From Formosa sp. (GTDB lineage: Bacteria > Bacteroidota > Bacteroidia > Flavobacteriales > Flavobacteriaceae), in contig NZZM01000015.1 of the NCBI GenBank assembly GCA_002698705.1, forward strand, positions 2,389 through 59,023: DNA of 56,635 bases. The letters run 5' to 3'. The position numbers were made by a program, and so were the translations under genes. Within the stretch, counting starts at the first letter, position 1. Each line of letters starts with the position of its first letter. Below, in pieces: positions 48,527 to 56,635 of this stretch. A model generated the notes under the pieces. The model saw nothing but the letters and a program-made list of their open reading frames with translations, ran no database searches and was not told the DNA's origin.

Positions 48527-49561
48527 ATGAAGGCTACATTCCTCAAATACCAACTACAATTTAAACAAGACAGTGTTACCTCTAGAGGGGTGCTAAGCTA
48601 TAAAGATACATGGTTTCTTAAAATTCAGGATTTCAATCAAGTAGGAATTGGGGAATGTGGGATGTTTAGAGGGTTGAGTTATGATGACCGGCCTGAATTC
48701 GAAGATAAATTAGACTGGGTTTGTAAAAATATTAAATTGGGTTTAGAAGTCTTACTTGAAGAATTATCAGAATTCCCAGCCATTCAATTTGGCCTAGAAA
48801 CCGCCTTTTTAGATTTTAATGCTAATAAATCTTTTGTTTTATTCCCTTCAAAATTTACTAAAGGGCAAGATGATATCCCAATCAACGGTTTGGTTTGGAT
48901 GGGAAATAAAGACTTTATGAAAAAACAAATTTATTCAAAATTAAATGAAGGATTTGGCTGTATTAAAATCAAGGTAGGTGCTTTAGATTTTGAAACTGAA
49001 TTAGCATTACTTAAATTAATCAGAAAAGAATACAATGCTAGTACTATAGAAGTTCGAGTAGACGCTAATGGTGCTTTTTCAACTAATGAAGCATTAGAAA
49101 AATTAAAACGTTTATCAGATTTTGAATTACATTCTATAGAGCAGCCTATCGCCAGTGGACAATATGAAGCTATGGCTGAGCTCTGTAGTAACAGCCCTTT
49201 GCCTATTGCTTTAGACGAGGAGCTTATTGGTGTGATTGATGTAACAAAAAAGGGTAAATTACTACAAACTATTAAGCCTCAGTACATAATACTTAAGCCA
49301 TCCTTAGTTGGAGGTTTTTCTGGTACTATGTCATGGATTGATTTAGCAGAATCCCATTCAGTAGGGTGGTGGGTAACAAGTGCATTAGAGAGTAATATTG
49401 GTTTAAATGCTATTGCACAATGGACATACCAATTAAATATTCAGTGTCCGCAAGGACTAGGCACCGGATCTTTGTTTACAAATAATATGGTTTCTCCCTT
49501 GCAAATAATAAACGGAAGGTTGTTTTACAAACCTTCAAATAAATGGAATTTAAAATTTTAA
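48527..49561 (+). CDS. menC: o-succinylbenzoate synthase
   Basis: CIKIKVGALDFETELALLKLIRKEY, VRVDANGAFSTNEAL, SIEQPIASGQ, PIALDEELIG. Confidence 0.95.
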   Translation: MKATFLKYQLQFKQDSVTSRGVLSYKDTWFLKIQDFNQVGIGECGMFRGLSYDDRPEFEDKLDWVCKNIKLGLEVLLEELSEFPAIQFGLETAFLDFNANKSFVLFPSKFTKGQDDIPINGLVWMGNKDFMKKQIYSKLNEGFGCIKIKVGALDFETELALLKLIRKEYNASTIEVRVDANGAFSTNEALEKLKRLSDFELHSIEQPIASGQYEAMAELCSNSPLPIALDEELIGVIDVTKKGKLLQTIKPQYIILKPSLVGGFSGTMSWIDLAESHSVGWWVTSALESNIGLNAIAQWTYQLNIQCPQGLGTGSLFTNNMVSPLQIINGRLFYKPSNKWNLKF

Positions 49562-49564
49562 ATT

Positions 49565-50497
49565 ATGTATATAAAACAGGCTTTTAAAGGCGAAAACGAT
49601 TGGTGGACATATCTTGTTGGAGTAGTTATTATTGGAATTGCGATGGTTGTTGGATCAGTTCCCCACGCAATAGCAATATTTTCAATAGGAATCTCTGATG
49701 ATAATAAACTTAATTCAATGCAAGACCCTTATGAATTATTAGGAATGCTTGATTCAAACCTCAACTTATTTTTAATGCTACTTTCATTTGCTGTTGGTTT
49801 ATTAGCTATTTTTTTTGTTGTAAAGTTTATACATCATCAGACTTTAAAGAGTTTAACAACGTCTAGGAATAGAATAGATTGGAATCGATTTTGGTTTGCA
49901 TTTTTTTTGTGGGGAAGTATAGTAGTTATTATGATAGGAGTTGATTATTTTATTAACCCAGGTAATTTTATTTTCAATTTTAAATTAGTACCCTTTTTAA
50001 TATTATTTGTCATCTCTATTATTTTTATTCCTTTACAAACTAGCTGCGAAGAGTATTTATTTAGGGGATATTTGATGCAGGGTCTAGGTATATTATCAAA
50101 AAACCGTTGGTTTCCCTTGATTTTTACTTCAATTTTGTTCGGTGCTTTACATATTGCAAATCCAGAAATTGACAAATTAGGTAACATTCTTTTGGTCCAT
50201 TACATTGGAACAGGTTTTCTTCTTGGAATAATGACACTTATGGATGAGGGTCTTGAGTTGTCATTGGGATTTCATGCTGCAAATAATTTAGTAGCTTGTC
50301 TGCTGTTAACAGCTGATTGGACTGTTTTTCAAACTAACTCCATTTTGAAAGATATCTCTAGTCCTGAACTTATTTCCTTAGGTGAAATATTTGTTCCAAT
50401 TTTTATTATATATCCTTTTGTTCTTTATGTTCTTTCAAAAAAGTATAATTGGTCAAATTGGGGAGAAAAATTATTTGGTAGAGTAACGGATAATTAA
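49565..50497 (+). CDS. CPBP family intramembrane metalloprotease
   Basis: TSCEEYLFRGYLMQGLG, FTSILFGALHIANPE, GFHAANN. Confidence 0.93.
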   Translation: MYIKQAFKGENDWWTYLVGVVIIGIAMVVGSVPHAIAIFSIGISDDNKLNSMQDPYELLGMLDSNLNLFLMLLSFAVGLLAIFFVVKFIHHQTLKSLTTSRNRIDWNRFWFAFFLWGSIVVIMIGVDYFINPGNFIFNFKLVPFLILFVISIIFIPLQTSCEEYLFRGYLMQGLGILSKNRWFPLIFTSILFGALHIANPEIDKLGNILLVHYIGTGFLLGIMTLMDEGLELSLGFHAANNLVACLLLTADWTVFQTNSILKDISSPELISLGEIFVPIFIIYPFVLYVLSKKYNWSNWGEKLFGRVTDN

Positions 50498-50501
50498 ATT
50501 T

Positions 50502-51572
50502 TTGATTTGCACTAATAATTTGAAAAGTTTACATCCATCATTCCGGCTAAACGGGCAAAAATTTAATGCTATGTCTATTAAAGCATTAGCATCATTTTTT
50601 ATAAAAAACGGAACTGATAATGAGGTTTGTTTGGGTGATTTTATTAAAAAATGGATTGATGATAGTGAAAATATTTTAATTAATACTTCAGGAACAATTT
50701 CAGTACCCAAACTTCTTCCTTTTTCAAAATCTTCTTTTGTAAATTCTGCTAAATCAACGGGAACTTATTTTGATTTGAAGCCTGGAGATTCAGCACTTTG
50801 TTGCTTACCTTTTTCATTTATTGCAGGCAAAATGATGTTTATTCGAGCTTGGGTTTTAGGCTTAAAATTGGATATTATTGAGCCTTCATCAACACCATTA
50901 ATAACCATATCATCGAAGAGATATGATTTTTCTGCAATGGTTCCGCTACAACTTCAAAATTCAATCTCTCACATTAGCAATATAAAAATTCTTTTGGTCG
51001 GCGGTGCCCCTTTATCAAAAAGCCTTGCATCCAAAATATATGGCCAAAAATCTTGTGTTTACGAAACTTTTGGAATGACTGAGACTCTCACTCACATAGC
51101 TGTAAAAAATATTTCTTCAGGTGAGTCATCTTTCAGTATTCTTCCAAATATTTCTATCTCACAAGACTCACGTGGATGTTTAATTGTTTCCGCACCTGAT
51201 CTAAGCGTCCATAATTTACATACTAATGATATAGTAAATAAAATTTCTGACTATAAATTCTTATGGTTAGGACGCTATGACAATGTTATTAATTCTGGAG
51301 GAATTAAAATTCAACCTGAAATTCTTGAAAAACATATCGAAGGTCAGATTAAAAACAGATTTTTTATTACATCAATACCAGATAATAAAATTAACGAAAA
51401 AGTAATTTTAATTGTTGAAGGTAAAACTCAAAAATTTGATCTTAAATGGAATTCAATAAATCCTTTGATGCGACCCAAGGAAATTTATTTTACTAAAAAA
51501 TTTTTTGAAAATAAATCTGGAAAAATTCAACGGAAAAAGACACTTTATTCTCTAAACCTGTATAACTCCTAG
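50502..51572 (+). CDS. menE: AMP-binding o-succinylbenzoate-CoA ligase (MenE-like)
   Basis: LINTSGTISVPKLLPFSKSSFVNSA, VYETFGMTETLTHIA, NSGGIKIQPEILE; start near 50502 uncertain. Confidence 0.9.
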   Translation: MICTNNLKSLHPSFRLNGQKFNAMSIKALASFFIKNGTDNEVCLGDFIKKWIDDSENILINTSGTISVPKLLPFSKSSFVNSAKSTGTYFDLKPGDSALCCLPFSFIAGKMMFIRAWVLGLKLDIIEPSSTPLITISSKRYDFSAMVPLQLQNSISHISNIKILLVGGAPLSKSLASKIYGQKSCVYETFGMTETLTHIAVKNISSGESSFSILPNISISQDSRGCLIVSAPDLSVHNLHTNDIVNKISDYKFLWLGRYDNVINSGGIKIQPEILEKHIEGQIKNRFFITSIPDNKINEKVILIVEGKTQKFDLKWNSINPLMRPKEIYFTKKFFENKSGKIQRKKTLYSLNLYNS

Positions 51573-53180
51573 ATTGAACTTTTTTTCAATAGGTGCATTA
51601 TTAGCTGCTTCAATACCCATACTTAGCCAATTTCGTGTTTCCAGAGGGTCAATAATAGCGTCAGTCCATAGTCTAGCTGCGGAATAATATGGCGATATCT
51701 GAGCCTCATATTTTTCTTTTATATTGGAAAGAATCTCTAGTTCTTGTTGTTCTGTTATTTTTTGACCTTGTTTTTCGAGTGATGCTTTTTCGATTTGCAA
51801 CAATACTTTGGAGGCGCTAGAACCGCTCATTACAGCTAGTTCTGCAGTAGGCCATGCTATGATTAATCTAGGGTCATAAGCTTTTCCACACATAGCATAA
51901 TTACCAGCTCCATAACTATTACCAATAATAATAGTAAACTTGGGAACGACTGAGTTACTTACAGCACTAACCATCTTGGCGCCGTCCTTAATAATTCCAT
52001 TATGTTCACTTTTACTTCCAACCATGAATCCAGTTACGTCTTGTAAGAATACTAAAGGTATTTTTTTTTGATTACAATTTGCTATGAACCGAGTGGCTTT
52101 ATCAGCACTATCGTTATAAATTACTCCTCCAAATTGCATTTCACCACTTTTAGTTTTTACTAATTTTCTTTGATTAGCTACAATACCAACAGCCCAACCT
52201 TCTATTCGAGCATAGCCTGTAATAATTGTTTTTCCAAAATCAGCTTTATATTCTTCAAACTCGGAGTTATCTACTAAGCGTGTTATAATATCATAGCTGT
52301 CATATTTGTCAGCTCTTGAATATGGTAAAATCCCATAAATTTCATCAGGATTTTTTTTAGGTTCTATTGAACTTGTTCTATTAAAACCTGCATTTTCACC
52401 AATTCCAATTTTATCAATAATTCTCTTTATTTTATCAAGAGCATCTTTATCACTCCTAGCTTTGTAATCAGTTACACCACTGATTTCACAATGAGTAGTA
52501 GCACCGCCGAGGCTTTCATTGTCAATATTCTCACCGATAGCTGCTTTAACCAAATAGCTACCAGCAAGAAAAATACTAGCAGTTTTATCCACAATAATTG
52601 CCTCATCGCTCATTATAGGTAAATATGCACCACCAGCCACACAACTACCCATTATTGCAGATATTTGGGTAATTCCCATACTACTCATTGTTGCATTGTT
52701 TCTAAAAATCCTTCCAAAATGTTCTTTATCGGGAAAAATCTCGTCTTGCATTGGTAGGTATACTCCAGCCGAATCTACTAAATAAATAATTGGAAGTTTG
52801 TTTTCAATAGCAATCTCCTGAGCTCTTAAATTCTTTTTGGCCGTTATTGGGAACCAAGCACCAGCTTTTACAGTCGCATCATTTGCAACAACAATACATT
52901 GCCGCCCAGAGATATAGCCAATTTTTACAATCACCCCTGCTGATGGACATCCACCATGTTTTGAGTACATTTCGTAGCCAGCAAATGCTCCAATCTCAAT
53001 AGCTCTTGCGTTTGTATCTAAAAGGTAATTAATACGCTCTCGGGCTGTAAGTTTACCTTTGTTTTGCTGATTTTTAATTTTTGCAGCTCCACCACCAAGT
53101 TTAACTTTTAAGAAGCGTTTACGTAATTCTGCTAAAAGTAGTTTATTGCGGTCTTCGTTTTTATTAAAGTTTATATTCAT
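51552..53180 (-). CDS. acyl-CoA carboxylase beta subunit (carboxyltransferase)
   Basis: GKLTARERINYLLD, IYLVDSAGVYLPMQDEIFPDKEHFGRIFRN, QDVTGFMVG; start MNINFNKNEDR. Confidence 0.95.
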   Translation of the reverse strand: MNINFNKNEDRNKLLLAELRKRFLKVKLGGGAAKIKNQQNKGKLTARERINYLLDTNARAIEIGAFAGYEMYSKHGGCPSAGVIVKIGYISGRQCIVVANDATVKAGAWFPITAKKNLRAQEIAIENKLPIIYLVDSAGVYLPMQDEIFPDKEHFGRIFRNNATMSSMGITQISAIMGSCVAGGAYLPIMSDEAIIVDKTASIFLAGSYLVKAAIGENIDNESLGGATTHCEISGVTDYKARSDKDALDKIKRIIDKIGIGENAGFNRTSSIEPKKNPDEIYGILPYSRADKYDSYDIITRLVDNSEFEEYKADFGKTIITGYARIEGWAVGIVANQRKLVKTKSGEMQFGGVIYNDSADKATRFIANCNQKKIPLVFLQDVTGFMVGSKSEHNGIIKDGAKMVSAVSNSVVPKFTIIIGNSYGAGNYAMCGKAYDPRLIIAWPTAELAVMSGSSASKVLLQIEKASLEKQGQKITEQQELEILSNIKEKYEAQISPYYSAARLWTDAIIDPLETRNWLSMGIEAANNAPIEKKFNLGVIQV

Positions 53181-53293
53181 AAGTTGTAAACTTTGCAACA
53201 AAAGTAGTAAATATCTTCTGTTCAATGATTTAGTTTAACTAAGAATTACAATTCTATTTTTAAACTATTAAATGACTAATATTTTTTTTAAAA

Positions 53294-54409
53294 CTAATCA
53301 TCAAGTAGGGGTCTTTCAATTATTTCTGTACCAATTTCTAGTTTTGAATTTCCAGATGATATTTTAATTATATCCTTATCAATTTTTTTAAATTCATTAG
53401 TACTATCATTATATCGATTAACCGAAGTTCTTAATGCTACCCCTAATCTATCGTGATTATCTTTATAAGTGTTTAAATGGTTTGATAATTTACCGATATT
53501 TTTAAGGATATCTTTAATAGAATTTTCCACCTTTAAATTGAGAAGTGCTTTGTTTGTTACTTGGAGCATTGGAAATAAGCTCATTGGAGATACGATCATA
53601 ACTTTTTTAGTATAAGCATAGGAAACAAGATCTCTTGAGTTAATTTTTAAAGATCCGACTCTGCTATTTAGTAAATCTTGGTATAAACCATCAGCTGGAA
53701 TAAACATATAAGCGTAATCAGTTGTATTTTCGTTAGGTCTAATATACTTAGCTGTTTCATCAATCCTATTTTTTACATCTGATTTAAACTTTTTTTCTAA
53801 ATCTTCCAATTCATTTTTATTTGAACATTCAATCATTTTATTATAATTGTCAAGAGAGAATTTAGCATCAATTGGAATAATATAATCACCCACTCTTACT
53901 ATAGCGTCTACTGCTTCGTTATTTTGAAACGAATATTGCATCTGAAAAAGTTCTGGAGCTAGTATATTAGCAAGTAAATTTTCCAGTTGAATTTCTCCAA
54001 GAATACCTCTTTGTTTTTGATTGCCAAGTATTTTTTCTAGAGTTTTCATTTGATTGGCAAAGTTTAAAACTTGTTCATTTGTTCCTTTAATTTTTTCCAA
54101 TTCAGAAGTAACGTCTTTTATGACTTTATTTGATTCCTTAAACTGTTGTGTGATGTTTGAGTTAGATGTCTTATTGAAATCAATAATTTGTTTGTTGATA
54201 TCCATTAGCTTGGATTCAATTTCTGTTCTACTTTCTTTAGAATTGGCATCTATTTCCTTACGTATATCTTGTATCTGAGTGCTGAGGACATTCGAAAATT
54301 GAATTAAATCGTTTGTAGATGTTGAATTTGTGTTCTTCTTTGAAGTGTATAGAAAATAAAGAAGTCCCAATATTACAACACATAAAAAGCAAATTAGTAT
54401 TTCAATCAT
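53294..54409 (-). CDS. rmuC: DNA recombination protein RmuC
   Basis: QKQRGILGEIQLENLLANILAP, IPIDAKFSLDNYNKM, YAYMFIPADGLYQDLL. Confidence 0.94.
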   Translation of the reverse strand: MIEILICFLCVVILGLLYFLYTSKKNTNSTSTNDLIQFSNVLSTQIQDIRKEIDANSKESRTEIESKLMDINKQIIDFNKTSNSNITQQFKESNKVIKDVTSELEKIKGTNEQVLNFANQMKTLEKILGNQKQRGILGEIQLENLLANILAPELFQMQYSFQNNEAVDAIVRVGDYIIPIDAKFSLDNYNKMIECSNKNELEDLEKKFKSDVKNRIDETAKYIRPNENTTDYAYMFIPADGLYQDLLNSRVGSLKINSRDLVSYAYTKKVMIVSPMSLFPMLQVTNKALLNLKVENSIKDILKNIGKLSNHLNTYKDNHDRLGVALRTSVNRYNDSTNEFKKIDKDIIKISSGNSKLEIGTEIIERPLLDD

Positions 54410-54564
54410 TTTAGAATATGTTTTAAGTAATAAATTAAAGCTTTCGGATCCTAATCTCCCAGTTTTTTCAAATTTAATAAAAAAGACTGATTTTATTTAC
54501 TGTTAATTAATTTTATAAAACTTAATTTATTCACGATATTTGAAATTCAATTTATAAGAAAAAA

Positions 54565-54741
54565 ATGAATAAAAATACTGTATTGGCTTGGGCAACATAT
54601 ATCATGATTTTTGTGGGTCTAGGATTAATTGCTCTAGGCGCCTTTCGTTACAATGAAATCGCAGGCTGGGGCTTTGCAGCTGTTGGTATTGGTTTTTTTG
54701 CTATTGCATGGGTTTTTAATGCTCTAAAAGGTAGGGTTTAA
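54565..54741 (+). CDS. CAL67264-like small membrane protein (58 aa)
   Basis: Not in ORF track. [58 protein letters not shown]; stop overlaps ettA start (TAATG). Confidence 0.9.
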   Translation: MNKNTVLAWATYIMIFVGLGLIALGAFRYNEIAGWGFAAVGIGFFAIAWVFNALKGRV

Positions 54742-56432
54742 TGAGTGACGATAAAAAAATCATTTTTTCTATGAATGGGGTTACTAAAACATTTCAAAGT
54801 GCCAATACCCCAGTTCTAAAGAACATTTATCTTAGTTTCTTTTATGGTGCAAAAATTGGTATTTTAGGACTTAATGGATCAGGAAAATCTACCTTGCTTA
54901 AAATCATTGCAGGAGTTGATCAAAACTACCAAGGCGATGTAATCTTTTCAAAAGACTATTCTGTTGGCTATCTACAACAAGAACCAGTATTAGATCCTGA
55001 TAAAACAGTTTTAGATGTCGTTAAAGAGGGTGTAGGTGACATTGTTGCAATATTGGATGAATACAATAAAATCAACGATATGTTTGGCTTGGAGGAAGTT
55101 TACTCCGATGCAGAGCACATGGAAAAACTAATGAATCGTCAAGCGGAATTACAAGATAAGATAGAAGCTTCTAATGCTTGGGAATTAGATACAAAATTAG
55201 AAATTGCAATGGATGCTTTACGCACACCTGAGAGTGATAAAAAAATCGCGATACTCTCTGGTGGTGAACGGCGAAGAGTTGCATTATGTCGTTTATTGTT
55301 ACAAGAACCGGATGTTTTGCTTTTGGACGAACCTACAAACCACTTGGATGCTGAATCTGTACACTGGTTGGAACATCATCTAGCCCAATATAAAGGCACT
55401 GTAATTGCAGTTACTCACGATCGATATTTCTTAGACAATGTAGCAGGCTGGATTTTAGAACTTGACAGAGGTGAAGGGATTCCATGGAAAGGAAATTATT
55501 CTTCATGGTTGGACCAAAAATCCAAGCGTTTAGCTAAAGAAAATAAAACAGCTTCTAAACGTCAAAAAATCTTAGAGCGGGAATTAGACTGGGTTCGTCA
55601 AGGGGCGAAAGGACGTCAGACCAAACAAAAAGCCCGTTTGAAAAATTACGATAAATTGCTAAACCAGGATCAAAAACATTTGGATGAAAAGCTAGAGATT
55701 TATATACCTAATGGTCCGCGTTTGGGTGCAAATGTTATTCAATCTAACAGAGTTAGTAAGGCTTATGGCGAAAAGTTACTATATGACAATTTGAATTTTA
55801 AACTCCCTCAAGCCGGTATTGTCGGCGTGATTGGTCCTAATGGTGCTGGTAAAACCACAATATTTAGAATGATTCAGGGGGAAGAAATGCCTGATGGAGG
55901 TACATTTTCAGTCGGAGAAACCGCCAAAATCGCATATGTAGATCAAAGCCACTCTAATATTAATCTTGAAAAAACAATTTGGCAGAATTTTAGTGATGAA
56001 CAGGATTTAATTATGATGGGAGGCCGTCAGGTAAATTCTCGTGCCTATTTAAGTCGTTTTAATTTTTCTGGTAGTGAGCAAAACAAAAAAGTAAAATTAT
56101 TATCTGGAGGCGAACGTAACCGCTTACATTTGGCAATGACCTTAAAAGAAGAAGGCAATGTTTTACTATTGGATGAGCCAACTAATGATTTAGATGTGAA
56201 TACATTGAGAGCTTTAGAAGAAGGTCTTGTGAATTTCGCAGGTTGTGCTGTTGTCATCAGTCACGATCGTTGGTTTTTAGACCGAATCTGTACTCATATT
56301 TTGGCTTTTGAAGGCAACTCTGAAGTCTATTTTTTTGAAGGTAGCTTTAGTGAATATGAAGTCAATAAACGTAATAGACTAGGTGGGGACTTGATACCTA
56401 AACGAATCAAGTATAAAAAGTTAATGCGCTAA
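54741..56432 (+). CDS. ettA: energy-dependent translational throttle protein EttA (ABC-F)
   Basis: Two ABC domains: [14 protein letters not shown] / [15 protein letters not shown] and [14 protein letters not shown] / [15 protein letters not shown]. Confidence 0.96.
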   Translation: MSDDKKIIFSMNGVTKTFQSANTPVLKNIYLSFFYGAKIGILGLNGSGKSTLLKIIAGVDQNYQGDVIFSKDYSVGYLQQEPVLDPDKTVLDVVKEGVGDIVAILDEYNKINDMFGLEEVYSDAEHMEKLMNRQAELQDKIEASNAWELDTKLEIAMDALRTPESDKKIAILSGGERRRVALCRLLLQEPDVLLLDEPTNHLDAESVHWLEHHLAQYKGTVIAVTHDRYFLDNVAGWILELDRGEGIPWKGNYSSWLDQKSKRLAKENKTASKRQKILERELDWVRQGAKGRQTKQKARLKNYDKLLNQDQKHLDEKLEIYIPNGPRLGANVIQSNRVSKAYGEKLLYDNLNFKLPQAGIVGVIGPNGAGKTTIFRMIQGEEMPDGGTFSVGETAKIAYVDQSHSNINLEKTIWQNFSDEQDLIMMGGRQVNSRAYLSRFNFSGSEQNKKVKLLSGGERNRLHLAMTLKEEGNVLLLDEPTNDLDVNTLRALEEGLVNFAGCAVVISHDRWFLDRICTHILAFEGNSEVYFFEGSFSEYEVNKRNRLGGDLIPKRIKYKKLMR

Positions 56433-56437
56433 AAGAT

Positions 56438-56635
56438 TTAATCCTCTATTGATTCCTCTTCAACCTTTTCCTTTTTCTTAGTACCCTTTTTGTAAATTGG
56501 CAATAGATAAGATAAGTTGTAACTAAAACCCGTTCCAATTTTAGTACTATCGTAAGTGCGTCCAAACCCAGGAATATAAAGGGTTTCAAAGTTATTTAAA
56601 TTGGTATCGGCTATACGTACTTTGAGTTGAACACT
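56438..56635 (-). CDS. C-terminus of an outer-membrane-like protein, truncated by window edge
   Basis: Reverse strand reads ...SVQLKVRIADTNLNNFETLYIPGFGRTYDSTKIGTGFSYNLSYLLPIYKKGTKKKEKVEEESIED*; beta-strand-like, family unassigned. Confidence 0.65.
   Translation of the reverse strand, partial: SVQLKVRIADTNLNNFETLYIPGFGRTYDSTKIGTGFSYNLSYLLPIYKKGTKKKEKVEEESIED

Noticed and set aside
1-56635. Search for CRISPR arrays, transposases, integrases, toxin-antitoxin or BGC-like genes
   Set aside because: None recognised; gene content is chromosomal core plus the light/quinone loci.

Overview
AT-rich chromosomal segment of a marine Flavobacteriia-type (Bacteroidota) bacterium with mostly intact, densely packed housekeeping genes. 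No phage, IS element, CRISPR array or rRNA was seen; there is one tRNA. Recognisable blocks: purB; glycosyltransferase; DEAD-box helicase; rdgB/rlmH/nadC; priA; LytTR regulator; rpsF-rpsR-rplI; hisS; tRNA-Met(CAT); YqgE/fmt/recQ/murA. From 24.6 to 35.4 kb there is a minus-strand light/photorepair/oxidative-stress island: three photolyase/cryptochrome homologues, folE, flavin reductase, SDR, GPx, TspO, DUF2256, DUF2805, ABC1 kinase, TetR-like protein and small orphan proteins. Then ALDH/RluA/panB, dnaK, a divergent blh/proteorhodopsin pair, a near-complete menaquinone cluster, acyl-CoA carboxylase, rmuC and ettA. The most notable observation is a 27-bp element (26/27 identical) at two places in the island, each exactly 23 nt upstream of a perfect TAnnTTTG -7 element and about 50 nt before a start codon. 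This suggests one undescribed regulon element driving two adjacent operons. Also notable: a FeS-BCP-type photolyase that appears to lack the cluster cysteines, a DUF2256 ORF missing from the ORF track, a sigma-54-like dnaK promoter with an upstream inverted repeat, a palindrome between opposing -7 boxes at the blh/proteorhodopsin junction, and a LytTR regulator with a D-to-E phosphoacceptor. All assignments are from reading the sequence; no searches were run.
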